61,747 bases of DNA from Pseudomonadota bacterium (GCA_025351005.1 JANXWS010000031.1:1-61747), one strand, 5' to 3'. Positions 17,356 to 26,734 are shown, counted from the first letter of the stretch. A program made the numbers and translations. Notes: generated from the sequence alone by a model not told the origin.

Positions 17356-18098
17356 TCGTTGCGATCCTCGTTTTGGGCGCTCTTCGTGAATATCACGTAG
17401 CTGCGGTAGTCGGCACGCAGCAGGAAGCGTCGCGATACGTGCCATTTGGCGCCCGCGCCATAGTAGGCCAGCTGCTCGGTGCGGTTGGGCGGGGAGATGA
17501 TCGTGGCCTTGGGGGAAATTCTCACGACGCCCGTGCCGAGCTGCAGGAACGGCGCTACGCGCCAGGCTGGCCACGGCGAGTGCGTCAGACCGGCCATGAG
17601 CAACGCACCGTTCGACGAGTGTCCGAGCGTCTGCGACGCAGCGAGTTCGGCGCCGAGATTGCCGTTGAAGGCGTAGGCGGCATACACGCTGTTGACGTTG
17701 CCGCCGCCGAAGTTTCCCGACTCGGCCCCGGCTTCCCAGGGCCAGGCATCGAAGTCGCGATGAGCGTAGTCGGGCACCGGCAGCTTGGCACCGCTTGCGA
17801 GCAGCGTCTCGCGCATGCTGTCCTCAGACGCCCAGCCGGCGCGATCGTGCTCGTCCCGGACCTTGAACCAGCCGGTGCGCCGGAACAGGATCTCGATGCG
17901 CTCACCGCGCGGGATCACCCTGAACACCGGGTAGCCGCGACCCGGCCCGGTGCGCAGTTCCAGGTACGGATCGGCGACTGCGACCTCGACGTAACGGCCG
18001 GCGTCGCGGTCGTACTGGCGCCTGTTGTCTGCCGAATGCGCGAGTCCGGTTGCGGTGGCCAGGATGAACAGCGACGCGAGCTTCGCGACTGGGTGCAT
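17325..18098 (-). CDS. Exported SH3-domain protein with a beta-barrel C-domain
   Basis: The 257-residue protein has a signal peptide (1 to about 22, G-L-A-H-S-A). A bacterial SH3 domain lies at about 38-92: Y-L-E-L-R-T-G-P-G-R-G-Y-P-V-F-R, then G-E-R-I-E-I-L and W-F-K-V-R-D. An outer-membrane-like beta domain of about 130 residues ends G-F-A-F-F-F. SH3 domains of this type commonly bind peptidoglycan, so the protein could link the wall to the outer membrane. It starts four bases after the haem lipoprotein gene and overlaps the next gene by 31 bases. I chose ATG 18098; an in-frame start at 18125 would lie inside the upstream gene. Confidence 0.75.
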   Translation of the reverse strand: MHPVAKLASLFILATATGLAHSADNRRQYDRDAGRYVEVAVADPYLELRTGPGRGYPVFRVIPRGERIEILFRRTGWFKVRDEHDRAGWASEDSMRETLLASGAKLPVPDYAHRDFDAWPWEAGAESGNFGGGNVNSVYAAYAFNGNLGAELAASQTLGHSSNGALLMAGLTHSPWPAWRVAPFLQLGTGVVRISPKATIISPPNRTEQLAYYGAGAKWHVSRRFLLRADYRSYVIFTKSAQNEDRNEWKAGFAFFF

Positions 18099-18102
18099 TC
18101 GG

Positions 18103-20958
18103 TCAGGGAGGTGGTGGGACAGCAAATGGGTTGTTGTAGTACTGAGCGCCGATATCGAGCCACTCCGAGATCAGCTTGAGCTCTTCACCGGTGAGCCAGC
18201 CCGGATGCGGGCACGAGCCGGGCGCACCGCCCAGATCGCAGCTCGTCGGGCTCGTGCCGGGCACGAACTTGTTGAAGAAGGTCGGGGATGCATTCGCACC
18301 CGCACCGCTCATCGACGCCGGCCACTGGACGATCACCTGCGTTATCTGACCCGTCACCGGGTCGACAACCTGCTGTACAACCGGCTGCATAGTAACAAGG
18401 TTGAGCTGCGGATGGGGGTACAGCAGCTGACAGAACGAATTGTACTGCTGCTGGACGCACGGCGTCGTCGTCGCCGGGGCGCTGGTCAGGTCGAGCTGGC
18501 CGGCGGAGACTCGCCGGACACCGGCTGCATCGGCCGGACTGTGACAGTCGGTGCAAGCCGTGTACGGGGTGTTGGTCGCCGGATTGACGGCCGTGATCGA
18601 GGACCGGGGTGTGGTCCACAGCGTAGCGATGTGGGCTGGATAGTGGATCACGATGCGACAGTTGAATATCCAGTTGCTCGAGCAGTCGGCGCGCACCGGC
18701 GGGGTCCCGATCGTCGCGTAGCTCCAGCTGATGTCGGGTTCCGGTACAGCGGCCGTCGCCGGAATCGTCCAGACATCGTGGAACAGGATGTCGACCGCCG
18801 GCAGGCCGGCGCACGGATTGGGGTCGTCGAAGCAGTTGGCCTGCACCTGTGCCCGGTACTCAGCCATCGTCTCATACTGGTTCGGACCGCGTTTCGCAGG
18901 GCCGACGTTGCCGCTGGCGTCGGTCACCTGCAGCGACGTGTGCGCGAAGGCCTGGCCGGTCACCGCGGCGCCCGTGTTGAGCAGCGGGAACAGGCCGGCG
19001 CGGCCGTGCGAGTTCGACGGCGGTGTGGCTTGCTGCACGTGACAGCCATTGCAGGTGACGGTCTCGCCGGTGCGGATCTGCAGCCATGCTCGGTGCCGCG
19101 GGAAGACGCCCTCGCTGATGCGCCGGCCGTTGGCGTCGAGCACGCTGATCTCGAAAGGAATGTTCGACGGCACCGTGACGCGCACCGAACCGTCCGGCTC
19201 GACCGGCGCGTAGCCGATGATCTCGCGCATGTAGTCGCCCGCGGGCCCGAACGCGTAGGCCGGCAGCAAGTTGGCGGCCAGCGTCTCCGTGTCGGGCAAG
19301 CTGACGGCCTTCTCGATGCGGACGAACCGAGGTGTGCTTCCGGTCAGCTGGCGCAGCGTCGGGTCGGCCTGGATCCCGATGATGCCGGGCGCTTGCGGTA
19401 CGCCGTCGAAGTCGTAGACGCTCTTGATGTTCAGAATCCCGACCTGCTCTGCGGCGAGCGTCTGCGTGAACGAGGGCGGCTGGCCGACGGCCGCATCGGT
19501 GAGCGGCGTGACCGTCCGCGGCATGAAGGCCACCGCATCCGTGTACATCACGCCCTCGGTGGGCGGGACGATCGGCAGCGACGTGTCATTGCTCGTGTCA
19601 TAGATCCATATGCTGTAGATCGTGGGCGCCGGCACGACACCGGCTTTGGCCAGGTTGCTTGGCGTGCAGGGAACGATCTGGCCCTGGTCCACGAGTCGGC
19701 ACTGGGTCCAGCCGACCAGCAGCCGGTTGGTGCCGTCCCACAACGGGTAGGCGCTCGCGAAGCGGCCACCCGGCGAGGCGGGCGGCGGTGCCTGCAGCGT
19801 GCCCGCAGGAACGGCAGCGGCCTGCGAAGTGCGCACATCGTTGACCACCAGCCGGCTCTGGCCCATGCCCGGTGCCGGCAGTGGCATCGGTGCCGGCCGC
19901 GTCGGCACCGTCTGCAGGTTTTCGACCCAGTTCCCGGCATCAATCAGCACGACGTCGCCGCCGAAGTCCGTCCCCTGGAACGGCAGCGTGACGGCGACCA
20001 GCTTGCCATCCGGACGCGCGCGGGCCTGGGTGAACTGAATCAGCGGACCGCCGTTGGCCGACGAGGGCGTGCCGGTGTCGTGACTGTTGCGCCCGTACAG
20101 GAGGCCGAAGTTGCCGCCGTCGGGGTTCATTGCGTAGAGGTGCATGCCTGCGCCGGAGTTGATGTCCCAGCGCGTGAACACGATCCGCCCGTCGTTGAGC
20201 ACGGACGGGTCGAGGTCGTGGCCGGTGTTGTAGGAGATCTGCCGGATGCCAGAACCGTCGGCGTTCATCAGGTGCAGTACGAACGCCTGCGTCGTGCGCG
20301 CCCCGTCCCCCTCGATGACGGCGCTGAACTGACCCTTGCCTTCGGCGACCAGCATCTCCTTGGCGCCGCGCTGGCGCGTCGAGGAGAACACGATTCGCCC
20401 GTCCGGCAGGTAGTGCGGCCCGACGTCGTGGCCGAGGTGCGCTGCGATCGGGTCGGTGATCAGCTCGCGCAATGTGTCGGTCGCGAGGACGTACTCGTAG
20501 ATCGTCCACGTCGGCTGTTGCGACTCGGGCAGGCCCGGCGTCGGTTTCTGGCGCATCGAAAAGATCAGCCGCGTGCCGTCGAAGGACGTATCGAGGTCGC
20601 GCACATCCCATTGGCCCTGGGTCACGCGGAAGGTGATGTTCCTGGCGCCGGCGGTCGGGCTTGCGCGTTCCCGCACCCAGACGTCGGCCGGTCCGTTCCA
20701 GATGCGTTGCACGCGCAGGTCGGTCGTCAGCTGGGCATTCGGGTCGGCAGGGCTCGGTAGCGTGCGCTTGACGTAGGCGATCGCGAAGTCGGGCGAGATC
20801 GGGTCATTCGACGAGCCGCCGGAGCCGAGGCTGATGCCGCCATTGGGATTGCCGTTCGTTCCGTAGGTGCTCGAACAGGCGGTCACGGCGAGCGCGAGCA
20901 GGCTCACGGCGAGCATGCGGCCGGCGCGTACGGGCAGTCGTCCCATCAGAAGGTCCAT
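18103..20958 (-). CDS. Dihaem PD40 lipoprotein resembling hydrazine synthase subunit alpha
   Basis: A 951-residue surface or periplasmic lipoprotein (lipobox A-V-T-A-C, C28). Residues about 60-330 and 370-500 hold PD40/beta-propeller blades such as D-G-R-I-V-F-S-S-T-R-Q-R-G and M-N-A-D-G-S-G-I-R-Q-I. The C-terminal third carries two c-type haem motifs, C-N-G-C-H (636-640) and C-T-D-C-H (802-806), and many cysteines. Propeller plus C-terminal dihaem domain is the layout of HzsA, but no HzsB or HzsC is present, so hydrazine synthesis is not implied. It heads the leftward operon. I prefer ATG 20958 (GAGG seven bases upstream); ATG 21000 is the alternative. It is probably a redox enzyme or an electron carrier. 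Confidence 0.8.
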   Translation of the reverse strand: MDLLMGRLPVRAGRMLAVSLLALAVTACSSTYGTNGNPNGGISLGSGGSSNDPISPDFAIAYVKRTLPSPADPNAQLTTDLRVQRIWNGPADVWVRERASPTAGARNITFRVTQGQWDVRDLDTSFDGTRLIFSMRQKPTPGLPESQQPTWTIYEYVLATDTLRELITDPIAAHLGHDVGPHYLPDGRIVFSSTRQRGAKEMLVAEGKGQFSAVIEGDGARTTQAFVLHLMNADGSGIRQISYNTGHDLDPSVLNDGRIVFTRWDINSGAGMHLYAMNPDGGNFGLLYGRNSHDTGTPSSANGGPLIQFTQARARPDGKLVAVTLPFQGTDFGGDVVLIDAGNWVENLQTVPTRPAPMPLPAPGMGQSRLVVNDVRTSQAAAVPAGTLQAPPPASPGGRFASAYPLWDGTNRLLVGWTQCRLVDQGQIVPCTPSNLAKAGVVPAPTIYSIWIYDTSNDTSLPIVPPTEGVMYTDAVAFMPRTVTPLTDAAVGQPPSFTQTLAAEQVGILNIKSVYDFDGVPQAPGIIGIQADPTLRQLTGSTPRFVRIEKAVSLPDTETLAANLLPAYAFGPAGDYMREIIGYAPVEPDGSVRVTVPSNIPFEISVLDANGRRISEGVFPRHRAWLQIRTGETVTCNGCHVQQATPPSNSHGRAGLFPLLNTGAAVTGQAFAHTSLQVTDASGNVGPAKRGPNQYETMAEYRAQVQANCFDDPNPCAGLPAVDILFHDVWTIPATAAVPEPDISWSYATIGTPPVRADCSSNWIFNCRIVIHYPAHIATLWTTPRSSITAVNPATNTPYTACTDCHSPADAAGVRRVSAGQLDLTSAPATTTPCVQQQYNSFCQLLYPHPQLNLVTMQPVVQQVVDPVTGQITQVIVQWPASMSGAGANASPTFFNKFVPGTSPTSCDLGGAPGSCPHPGWLTGEELKLISEWLDIGAQYYNNPFAVPPPP

Positions 20959-21000
20959 CGGCGGCCTCGCTTGGATCGTGTCACGCGTGTGCTGCGTCAT

Positions 21001-21338
21001 TGTGTCACCGTCCGCGGGAACCCACTGCGCACCATGTCGTCCGGGCGATGCTGAATTCTGTTAACACCCTCACGCACGCCGATTTGCCCGCCGAATGTTG
21101 CCGGTGTCCCCGTCGCCGCGCCCGGTCCCGCTGCCGTGTCCAATAGCGAGAGTAACCCGCCGCACGGTTACTTCGTAATGTCGCAGCGCCGCGACTCGCC
21201 TCCGGGATGCGACGCAGTTCACGTCTGCATGTTTGTCGTTGTCCTGAGACATTACTGGTACCCGGCCCCACCGATATAGTCGCGCCCGAGTCTGAGCTAC
21301 TCGCCGCCTGCCGGGTCGCGACGAAGGGAGGGATGCCG
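21001..21338. promoter_or_regulatory. Divergent control region between the two haem-protein operons
   Basis: This 338-base gap separates the leftward dihaem lipoprotein operon from the rightward monohaem operon, so promoters for both must lie here or just outside. No confident -35/-10 pair was found. The clearest structure is the inverted repeat at 21151-21172. Confidence 0.5.
21151..21172. repeat. Inverted repeat, candidate operator
   Basis: AGTAACC and GGTTACT are perfect 7-bp arms around an 8-base spacer, in the middle of the divergent control region. The size and position suit a dimeric regulator that could control both operons. Confidence 0.45.
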
Positions 21339-22541
21339 ATGAGGCTGAGCCAAGGAAGGGTCGGATTGCGCGGCGTGCTGCGCGCGACCGCGGCGCTCGT
21401 CATCGCCGTCATCGCCACCGCCGCGAATCCGGCGCTCGCGGGATCGCGCGAACAGGCCAAGCGCATCCATGATCGCCTCAACGGCACGCCGCCGAACCAG
21501 GCCCTATTGGACTCGATGCAGGCCGACATCGATGGCGGCAATCTCCTCGGTGCGGCCTACCTGGCGATCGAGGATCCCAACGGCGAGTTCTACTCGGTCG
21601 TGCTCAAGAACTTCGTGACCCCGTGGACGAACCGCGACCAGACCGCCTTCGCACCGCTCAACGACTACACGGCGACCGTCATCGGCATGGTCCGCGACGA
21701 GGTGCCGTTCAACACCGTGCTGTCGGCCGACCTCATCTATATAGGGAAGAGCGCGCTCGGCCTGCCTGCTTACTCGAATTCCGGCAACGACCACTACGCC
21801 CAGATGGAGGCGCAGGGTGCCAACCTGAAGGACGGCCTGGTCGGCTTTCCGCAGTCGCAGGTCACCGGCCTGCCCGCGGCCGCGACCGCCGGCGTGCTCA
21901 CGTCCCGGGCGGCGGCGCGGGCCTTCTTCGTGGCCGGCACCAACCGCGCCATGTTCCGCTTCACGATGATCAATCACATGTGCACGGACATGCTGCAGAT
22001 CATGGACCAGACCCGTCCGACCGATCGCATCCGCCAGGACGTCAGCCGCAGCCCCGGCGGCGACAGCCGCGTCTTCCTGAATAACTGCGTCGGCTGTCAT
22101 TCCGGCATGGACCCGATGGTTCAGGCCTTTGCGCACTACGACTACGTGTTCGCGACCGACGAGTCGACGGGCTCGTTGCAGTACACGCCGAGCACCGTGG
22201 TCGGCAAGTATTTCCACAACAACACTACATTCCCGCCAGGCTTCGTGACCCCGGACGACCAGTGGGAGAACCGCTGGCGCAGCGGACCAAACGCGCTGAT
22301 GGGGTGGGACCCGAGCAAGGCGGGGGCGGGCAGCGGCGCTAAGTCGCTGGGCGCCGAGTTCGGCGCCAGCGACCAGTTCGCCCAGTGCCAGGTGCAGAAG
22401 ACGTTTCGCGCCGTCTGCCTGCGCGCGCCGTCCGACGCCGCGGACCGCGCGCAGGTAGCGACCATGGTGGCCGACTTCAAGCAGGGCTATTCCCTCAAGA
22501 AGTCATTCGCCGAGGCCGCTGTCTATTGCCGCGGCGATTGA
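21339..22541 (+). CDS. Exported monohaem c-type protein, planctomycete-cytochrome-like
   Basis: The 400-residue product has a signal peptide (about 1-34, A-N-P-A-L-A-G) and one haem motif, C-V-G-C-H, at 250-254 in N-N-C-V-G-C-H-S-G-M-D-P. That phrase recalls the cytochrome-like DUF1585/DUF1588 proteins found beside DUF1501 proteins. C-terminal cysteines in A-Q-C-Q-V and R-A-V-C-L-R may form a disulfide. I prefer ATG 21339, since GGAGG lies seven bases upstream; an ATG at 21333 would sit directly on the ribosome site. It is the first gene of the rightward operon, with a LamG haem lipoprotein and a DUF1501 protein following. A role in extracytoplasmic oxidation of a substrate is inferred. Confidence 0.75.
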   Translation: MRLSQGRVGLRGVLRATAALVIAVIATAANPALAGSREQAKRIHDRLNGTPPNQALLDSMQADIDGGNLLGAAYLAIEDPNGEFYSVVLKNFVTPWTNRDQTAFAPLNDYTATVIGMVRDEVPFNTVLSADLIYIGKSALGLPAYSNSGNDHYAQMEAQGANLKDGLVGFPQSQVTGLPAAATAGVLTSRAAARAFFVAGTNRAMFRFTMINHMCTDMLQIMDQTRPTDRIRQDVSRSPGGDSRVFLNNCVGCHSGMDPMVQAFAHYDYVFATDESTGSLQYTPSTVVGKYFHNNTTFPPGFVTPDDQWENRWRSGPNALMGWDPSKAGAGSGAKSLGAEFGASDQFAQCQVQKTFRAVCLRAPSDAADRAQVATMVADFKQGYSLKKSFAEAAVYCRGD

Positions 22542-22554
22542 GGGAGTGTCGACC

Positions 22555-25089
22555 ATGAACGGTACTCCACTGATCGATGCCCTGCGTGCCTCCCACGCGT
22601 CGCCACTGGTGCGCATCCACGCCCTGCTCGTCGCGATCTCGCTCGTCGGCGGGGCGCTGACCGGCTGCGGCGCCGGCAGCGCCCAGACCGCGCCGAACCC
22701 GCTGGCGCAGGGCCCATCGTCGACTGCCAAGTCCTACCTGGGACCGCCGCCGGCGAGCGCCGACGTGCAGGCCTTCGTTGTCAACTTCTGGAACAACGTC
22801 AGCCCGACGGACCGTTGCGGCGGCTGTCACGTCCAGGGCAACCAGAGCCCGATGTTCGCGCGCAGCGACGACGTCAACCTGGCCTACCAGGCCGCGCAGA
22901 CGATCGTCGACCTCACGAATCCGGCCAGCTCCCTGGTCGTGGCCAAGGTCGGCGGTGGGCACCACTGCTGGCTCGCCAGCAACCAGGCTTGCGCGGACGC
23001 GATGACGACCTGGATCAAGAAATGGGCCGGCGTCGCGCTCGGCTCGTCCCAGGCCACCATACAGCTGGTCGCGCCGCCGCTGCAGACCGCCGGCGGGGCA
23101 CGCTCATTCCCGGACAGCTCGCAGCTCTTCGCGTCGACCGTCTATCCGCTGCTGACCCAATACTGCTCGCGCTGCCACTCGCCGAACGCAGTAACGCCGC
23201 AGTCGCCGTACTTCGCCCAGGCGGACGTCGACGCCGCTTACGCGGCAGCCAAGCCGAAAATGAATCTCGACACGCCGACTCTGTCGCGTTTCTACGTGCG
23301 CCTCAAGTACGAGTTCCACAACTGCTGGAGCGGTAACTGCGACGCCGCGGCCGCGGAGATGCTGCAGGCAATCGACGCCTTCGCCGGTCAGGTGCCGGTC
23401 ACGCAGATCGACCCGAACTGGATCGTGTCGAATGCCCTATCGATGTACGACGGCGTCGTCGACAACGGCGGGACCCGGGTCGAGACCGGGCTGGTCGCCA
23501 AGTACGAGTTCAAGACCGGCACCGGCACGATCGCCTACGACACGAGCGGCGTCGACCCGGCCCTCAACCTGGAGATGACGGGCAACGTGGCCTGGGTCGG
23601 CGGCTGGGGCGTGCAGCTGCTCGGCAGCGGCGAGCTGCTCGGCACGCCGCTCGCCAGCAAGAAGCTGCACGACATGATCGTGACGACCGGCGAGTACAGT
23701 GTCGAGGCGTGGGTGGCGCCCGCCAACGTCACGCAGACGATGTCCTACATCGTCTCGTACTCGGGCGGCCCGACGGTGCGCAACTTCACGCTCGGGCAGA
23801 CGATGTACAACTACGACTCGCTGCTGCGCAGCACGACGACCGACGCCAACGGCCAGCCGCAGCTGTCGACGCCGTCTGCCCAGCAGGTGTTGCAGGCGAC
23901 TCTGCAGCACGTGGTGCTGACCTACGAGCCGGTGCATGGCCGCAAGATTTACGTCAACGGCGCGCTGGTCTCCGGTTCCGACCCGCAGCAAGGCGGCTCG
24001 CTGGCGCAGTGGGACGACACCTTCGCACTGGTACTCGGCAACGAGGTCTCCGGCGACCGTCCGTGGAGCGGCGTGCTGAAGATGGCGGCGATCTACAATC
24101 GCGCCATGCCGCCTGCCGACGTGCTCGCGAACTTCAATGCCGGCGTGGGGGAGCGCTACTACCTCCTGTTCAACGTCAGCAGCCTGACGGCGCTTTCGCA
24201 GACCTACGTGATGTTCGAGGTGTCGCAGTACGACTCCTATTCGTACCTGTTCAACAAGCCGGTGTTTCTGAGCCTCGACCCGGCCACCACCGTCAGCAAC
24301 CTGCCGCTGAAGGGCATGCGCATCGGCCTTAACGGCGCCGAGGCCAAGGTCGGCCAGGCGTACCCGACGCTGAACACGCAGGTTTCCGTCAAGGGCTTCG
24401 ATCCGACGGTCAGTCCGATCACGAGCTTCCCGCTTTCGAGCGTCGGCACGACGATTGCGCTTGAGAAGGGCCCGGCGGACGACCAGTTCTTCCTGACGTT
24501 CGAGCAGCTGGGTGCAAAGACCTTTGCACACTCCGATCCGCCACCGATCGCGCCGATCCCGGTCGACGTGCCACGGCCGTCGGACATCGGCGTGCGGACC
24601 TTCGAGCGGGTCAACGCCACGTTGTCGGCGATCACGACGGTGCCGGTCACCAACGCCGCGGTCAGCGCCCTGTTCCAGAGCCTGCAGCAGGCGTTGCCGG
24701 CCACCGACAACGTCCAGGGCTTCGTCGCCTCGCACCAGACCGCGATCGCGCAGCTCTCCATCCAGTACTGCGACGCACTTGTCAGTGACAGCACGCTGCG
24801 CGCCGCGTACTTTCCGAGCGTCAACTTCGGCCTGCCGCCGGCGACGGCCTTCGATGCCAATGGCCGCAATGCCGTCATTACGCCACTGATCGACCAGATG
24901 CTCACGGCCAACAGTGCGAGCGGCAAGTTCGTGGGCACGAGCCCGGCCGCGAACACCGTCAGCGGCGAACTGAATGCGCTGATCACCAAGCTGAGCGCGT
25001 CCGTGTCGGCTGATACCACCGGCACCGCGACCGTCGTCAAGGCTTCCTGCGCGGCGGTCGCGGGCAGCGCGGCGATGCTGTTGCAGTGA
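22555..25089 (+). CDS. Dihaem LamG-domain lipoprotein
   Basis: An 844-residue lipoprotein (lipobox A-L-T-G-C, C38). Two c-type haem motifs lie in the N-terminal third: C-G-G-C-H at 88-92 and C-S-R-C-H at 204-208. About 300-520 is a LamG/concanavalin-like jelly roll: L-V-A-K-Y-E-F-K-T-G near its start, Y-S-V-E-A-W-V-A-P in the middle, and W-S-G-V-L-K-M-A-A-I-Y-N-R-A near its end. The remaining 320 residues have no domain that I recognise. LamG domains usually bind sugars or other ligands, so the protein could couple substrate binding to electron transfer at the cell surface. GAGGGAG eight bases before ATG 22555 sets the start. The gap from the upstream gene is 13 bases, so the two are co-transcribed. 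Confidence 0.78.
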   Translation: MNGTPLIDALRASHASPLVRIHALLVAISLVGGALTGCGAGSAQTAPNPLAQGPSSTAKSYLGPPPASADVQAFVVNFWNNVSPTDRCGGCHVQGNQSPMFARSDDVNLAYQAAQTIVDLTNPASSLVVAKVGGGHHCWLASNQACADAMTTWIKKWAGVALGSSQATIQLVAPPLQTAGGARSFPDSSQLFASTVYPLLTQYCSRCHSPNAVTPQSPYFAQADVDAAYAAAKPKMNLDTPTLSRFYVRLKYEFHNCWSGNCDAAAAEMLQAIDAFAGQVPVTQIDPNWIVSNALSMYDGVVDNGGTRVETGLVAKYEFKTGTGTIAYDTSGVDPALNLEMTGNVAWVGGWGVQLLGSGELLGTPLASKKLHDMIVTTGEYSVEAWVAPANVTQTMSYIVSYSGGPTVRNFTLGQTMYNYDSLLRSTTTDANGQPQLSTPSAQQVLQATLQHVVLTYEPVHGRKIYVNGALVSGSDPQQGGSLAQWDDTFALVLGNEVSGDRPWSGVLKMAAIYNRAMPPADVLANFNAGVGERYYLLFNVSSLTALSQTYVMFEVSQYDSYSYLFNKPVFLSLDPATTVSNLPLKGMRIGLNGAEAKVGQAYPTLNTQVSVKGFDPTVSPITSFPLSSVGTTIALEKGPADDQFFLTFEQLGAKTFAHSDPPPIAPIPVDVPRPSDIGVRTFERVNATLSAITTVPVTNAAVSALFQSLQQALPATDNVQGFVASHQTAIAQLSIQYCDALVSDSTLRAAYFPSVNFGLPPATAFDANGRNAVITPLIDQMLTANSASGKFVGTSPAANTVSGELNALITKLSASVSADTTGTATVVKASCAAVAGSAAMLLQ

Positions 25090-25111
25090 CCGGGTTACAG
25101 AGGCATTTCCC

Positions 25112-26734
25112 ATGATCATCCGCAACAAGCCACCACGGGCCCTGTCGCCGGACGAACCGCTGCGACACCGGGACACACACCGGCGGCCGGTGAGCCGACG
25201 CGACTTCATCGCGCAGGGCTTCCTGACCGGTGCCGCCACCGTGGTCGCGCCGGCTGGTCTCAGCCTGCTGCTGAACCCGGGCCTGGCGCGCGCCCTTGAT
25301 CCGGACATCCTGGCGCTGAAGGTCGCGTGCGGAATCACCGGCGGCGCCGGCAAGATCCCGTTCATCTGCTTCGATCTCGCCGGCGGCGGCAACATCTCCG
25401 GATCCAACGTGCTGGTCGGCGGGGCCGGCGGCCAGCAGGACTTCCTGTCGACCGCCGCCTACGCCAAGATGGGCCTGCCCGGCAACATGACGCCGAACGC
25501 GCCGAATCCGGCGCGGACGCCGGCCAATTTCATCGAGAGCCGCCTGGGACTGCTGTTCCACTCCGACAGCGCGCACGTGCGCGGCATCCTCGAGCGCACG
25601 GCGCCGACGACCCAGGCATTCACCAACGGGGCAGTGATCCCCGCATTGTCGAACAACGACACCAACACAAACCCGCACAATCCGATGTACGGCATCGCGC
25701 GGATCGGCGCCCGGGGCGAACTGCTGACGCTGATCGGCTCGCAGGCGACGACGTCCGGCGGCAACTCGATGGCGCCGCTGTCGATGGTCGACCCGACGCT
25801 GACACCGACCGTCGTGACGCAGGCGAGCGACGTCACCGGACTCGTCGACACCGGCGTCCTCGGCAAGCTGTTCGCAAACTCGGCCGATGCGGTCTCGGTG
25901 CTCGAGTCCATGTCGCGGATCTCCGGCCAGAAGCTCGCCAACGTGACCACCAAGCTCGCGAACGATGCCGCGATCAAGGCCGCCGCCAACTGCAACTACG
26001 TGAAATCCGCCTATCTGGCGGAGACCTTCTCGAACCCGGCCGCACTCAACCCCGACCTCGATCCGCTGATCGTCGACCAGGGTGCGGCGCGCGGCGGCGG
26101 CATCTTCAGCCAGGCCGAGTACCAGGGCGATCCCGAGTTCCGCAAGACGGCGGCGGTCATGAAGATGGTCATCAACGGTTTTGCCGGCGCCGGCACCATC
26201 ACGCTCGGCGGCTATGACTACCACGGCCAGGGCCGGGCCACCGGCGAGCTGCGCGACCTGCGCGCCGGGCGCTGCATCGGCGCCTGCCTCGAGTACGCCG
26301 CGCGCATGCAGAAGCCGCTGATGGTCTACGTGTTCAGCGACGGCGGCGTCTCCGCGAATGGCCAGATCGACTCCACCGTCGACGGGCGGGGCAAGTTCAT
26401 GTGGATCAGTGACAACGAATCGGTTGCCAGCACCTACTTCCTGGTCTACAACCCGAAGGGCCAGCCGCAGCTGCTGGGCGGCGGGGGCGGGCTGCCGGCG
26501 GCCCGGCACCAGCAGATCGGCGCATTCACGTCGGATGGCTCGGTCGACACGGCGGCGAGTCCGCCGGCCAACAACGTGCTGCTGCTGGTCCAGACGGTGC
26601 TCCTGAACTACCTGGCATTGCACGGCCAGCAGGCACTGTTCCAGCAGCTCTTTCCGGACCAGGGACTCGGCGCCGGCAGCGCCCTCGACTCACTGACGGC
26701 ATTCGCGCCGATCGTCAACGGCACGATCGGCTGA
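25112..26734 (+). CDS. Tat-exported DUF1501-like protein
   Basis: The 540-residue protein carries a twin-arginine signal, P-V-S-R-R-D-F-I-A-Q-G-F, around R29-R30, followed by a hydrophobic stretch, so it should be exported folded. The mature part resembles the DUF1501 (sulfatase-like) family: F-I-C-F-D-L-A-G-G-G-N near the start, G-G-Y-D-Y-H-G-Q in the middle, and V-Y-V-F-S-D-G-G-V near the end. Aspartates and histidines in these phrases could bind metal as in alkaline-phosphatase-like folds. It ends the rightward operon 22 bases after the LamG gene. Homologues are often labelled as secretion proteins without support, which I do not follow. The substrate is unknown. Confidence 0.75.
   Translation: MIIRNKPPRALSPDEPLRHRDTHRRPVSRRDFIAQGFLTGAATVVAPAGLSLLLNPGLARALDPDILALKVACGITGGAGKIPFICFDLAGGGNISGSNVLVGGAGGQQDFLSTAAYAKMGLPGNMTPNAPNPARTPANFIESRLGLLFHSDSAHVRGILERTAPTTQAFTNGAVIPALSNNDTNTNPHNPMYGIARIGARGELLTLIGSQATTSGGNSMAPLSMVDPTLTPTVVTQASDVTGLVDTGVLGKLFANSADAVSVLESMSRISGQKLANVTTKLANDAAIKAAANCNYVKSAYLAETFSNPAALNPDLDPLIVDQGAARGGGIFSQAEYQGDPEFRKTAAVMKMVINGFAGAGTITLGGYDYHGQGRATGELRDLRAGRCIGACLEYAARMQKPLMVYVFSDGGVSANGQIDSTVDGRGKFMWISDNESVASTYFLVYNPKGQPQLLGGGGGLPAARHQQIGAFTSDGSVDTAASPPANNVLLLVQTVLLNYLALHGQQALFQQLFPDQGLGAGSALDSLTAFAPIVNGTIG

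Noticed and set aside
18025-20760. 911-codon open frame antisense to the dihaem lipoprotein gene
   Set aside because: A shadow of high-GC codon use. Its translation is arginine-rich without domains, while the opposite strand has a lipobox, propeller blades and haem motifs.
18103-20958. True hydrazine synthase and an anammox lifestyle
   Set aside because: HzsB, HzsC and hydrazine dehydrogenase are not present and the other genes indicate a heterotroph.
23437-26623. Long minus-strand frames opposite the LamG and DUF1501 genes
   Set aside because: Low-complexity R/V/A/D-rich sequence with no signal or motif; the plus-strand genes are clearly real.
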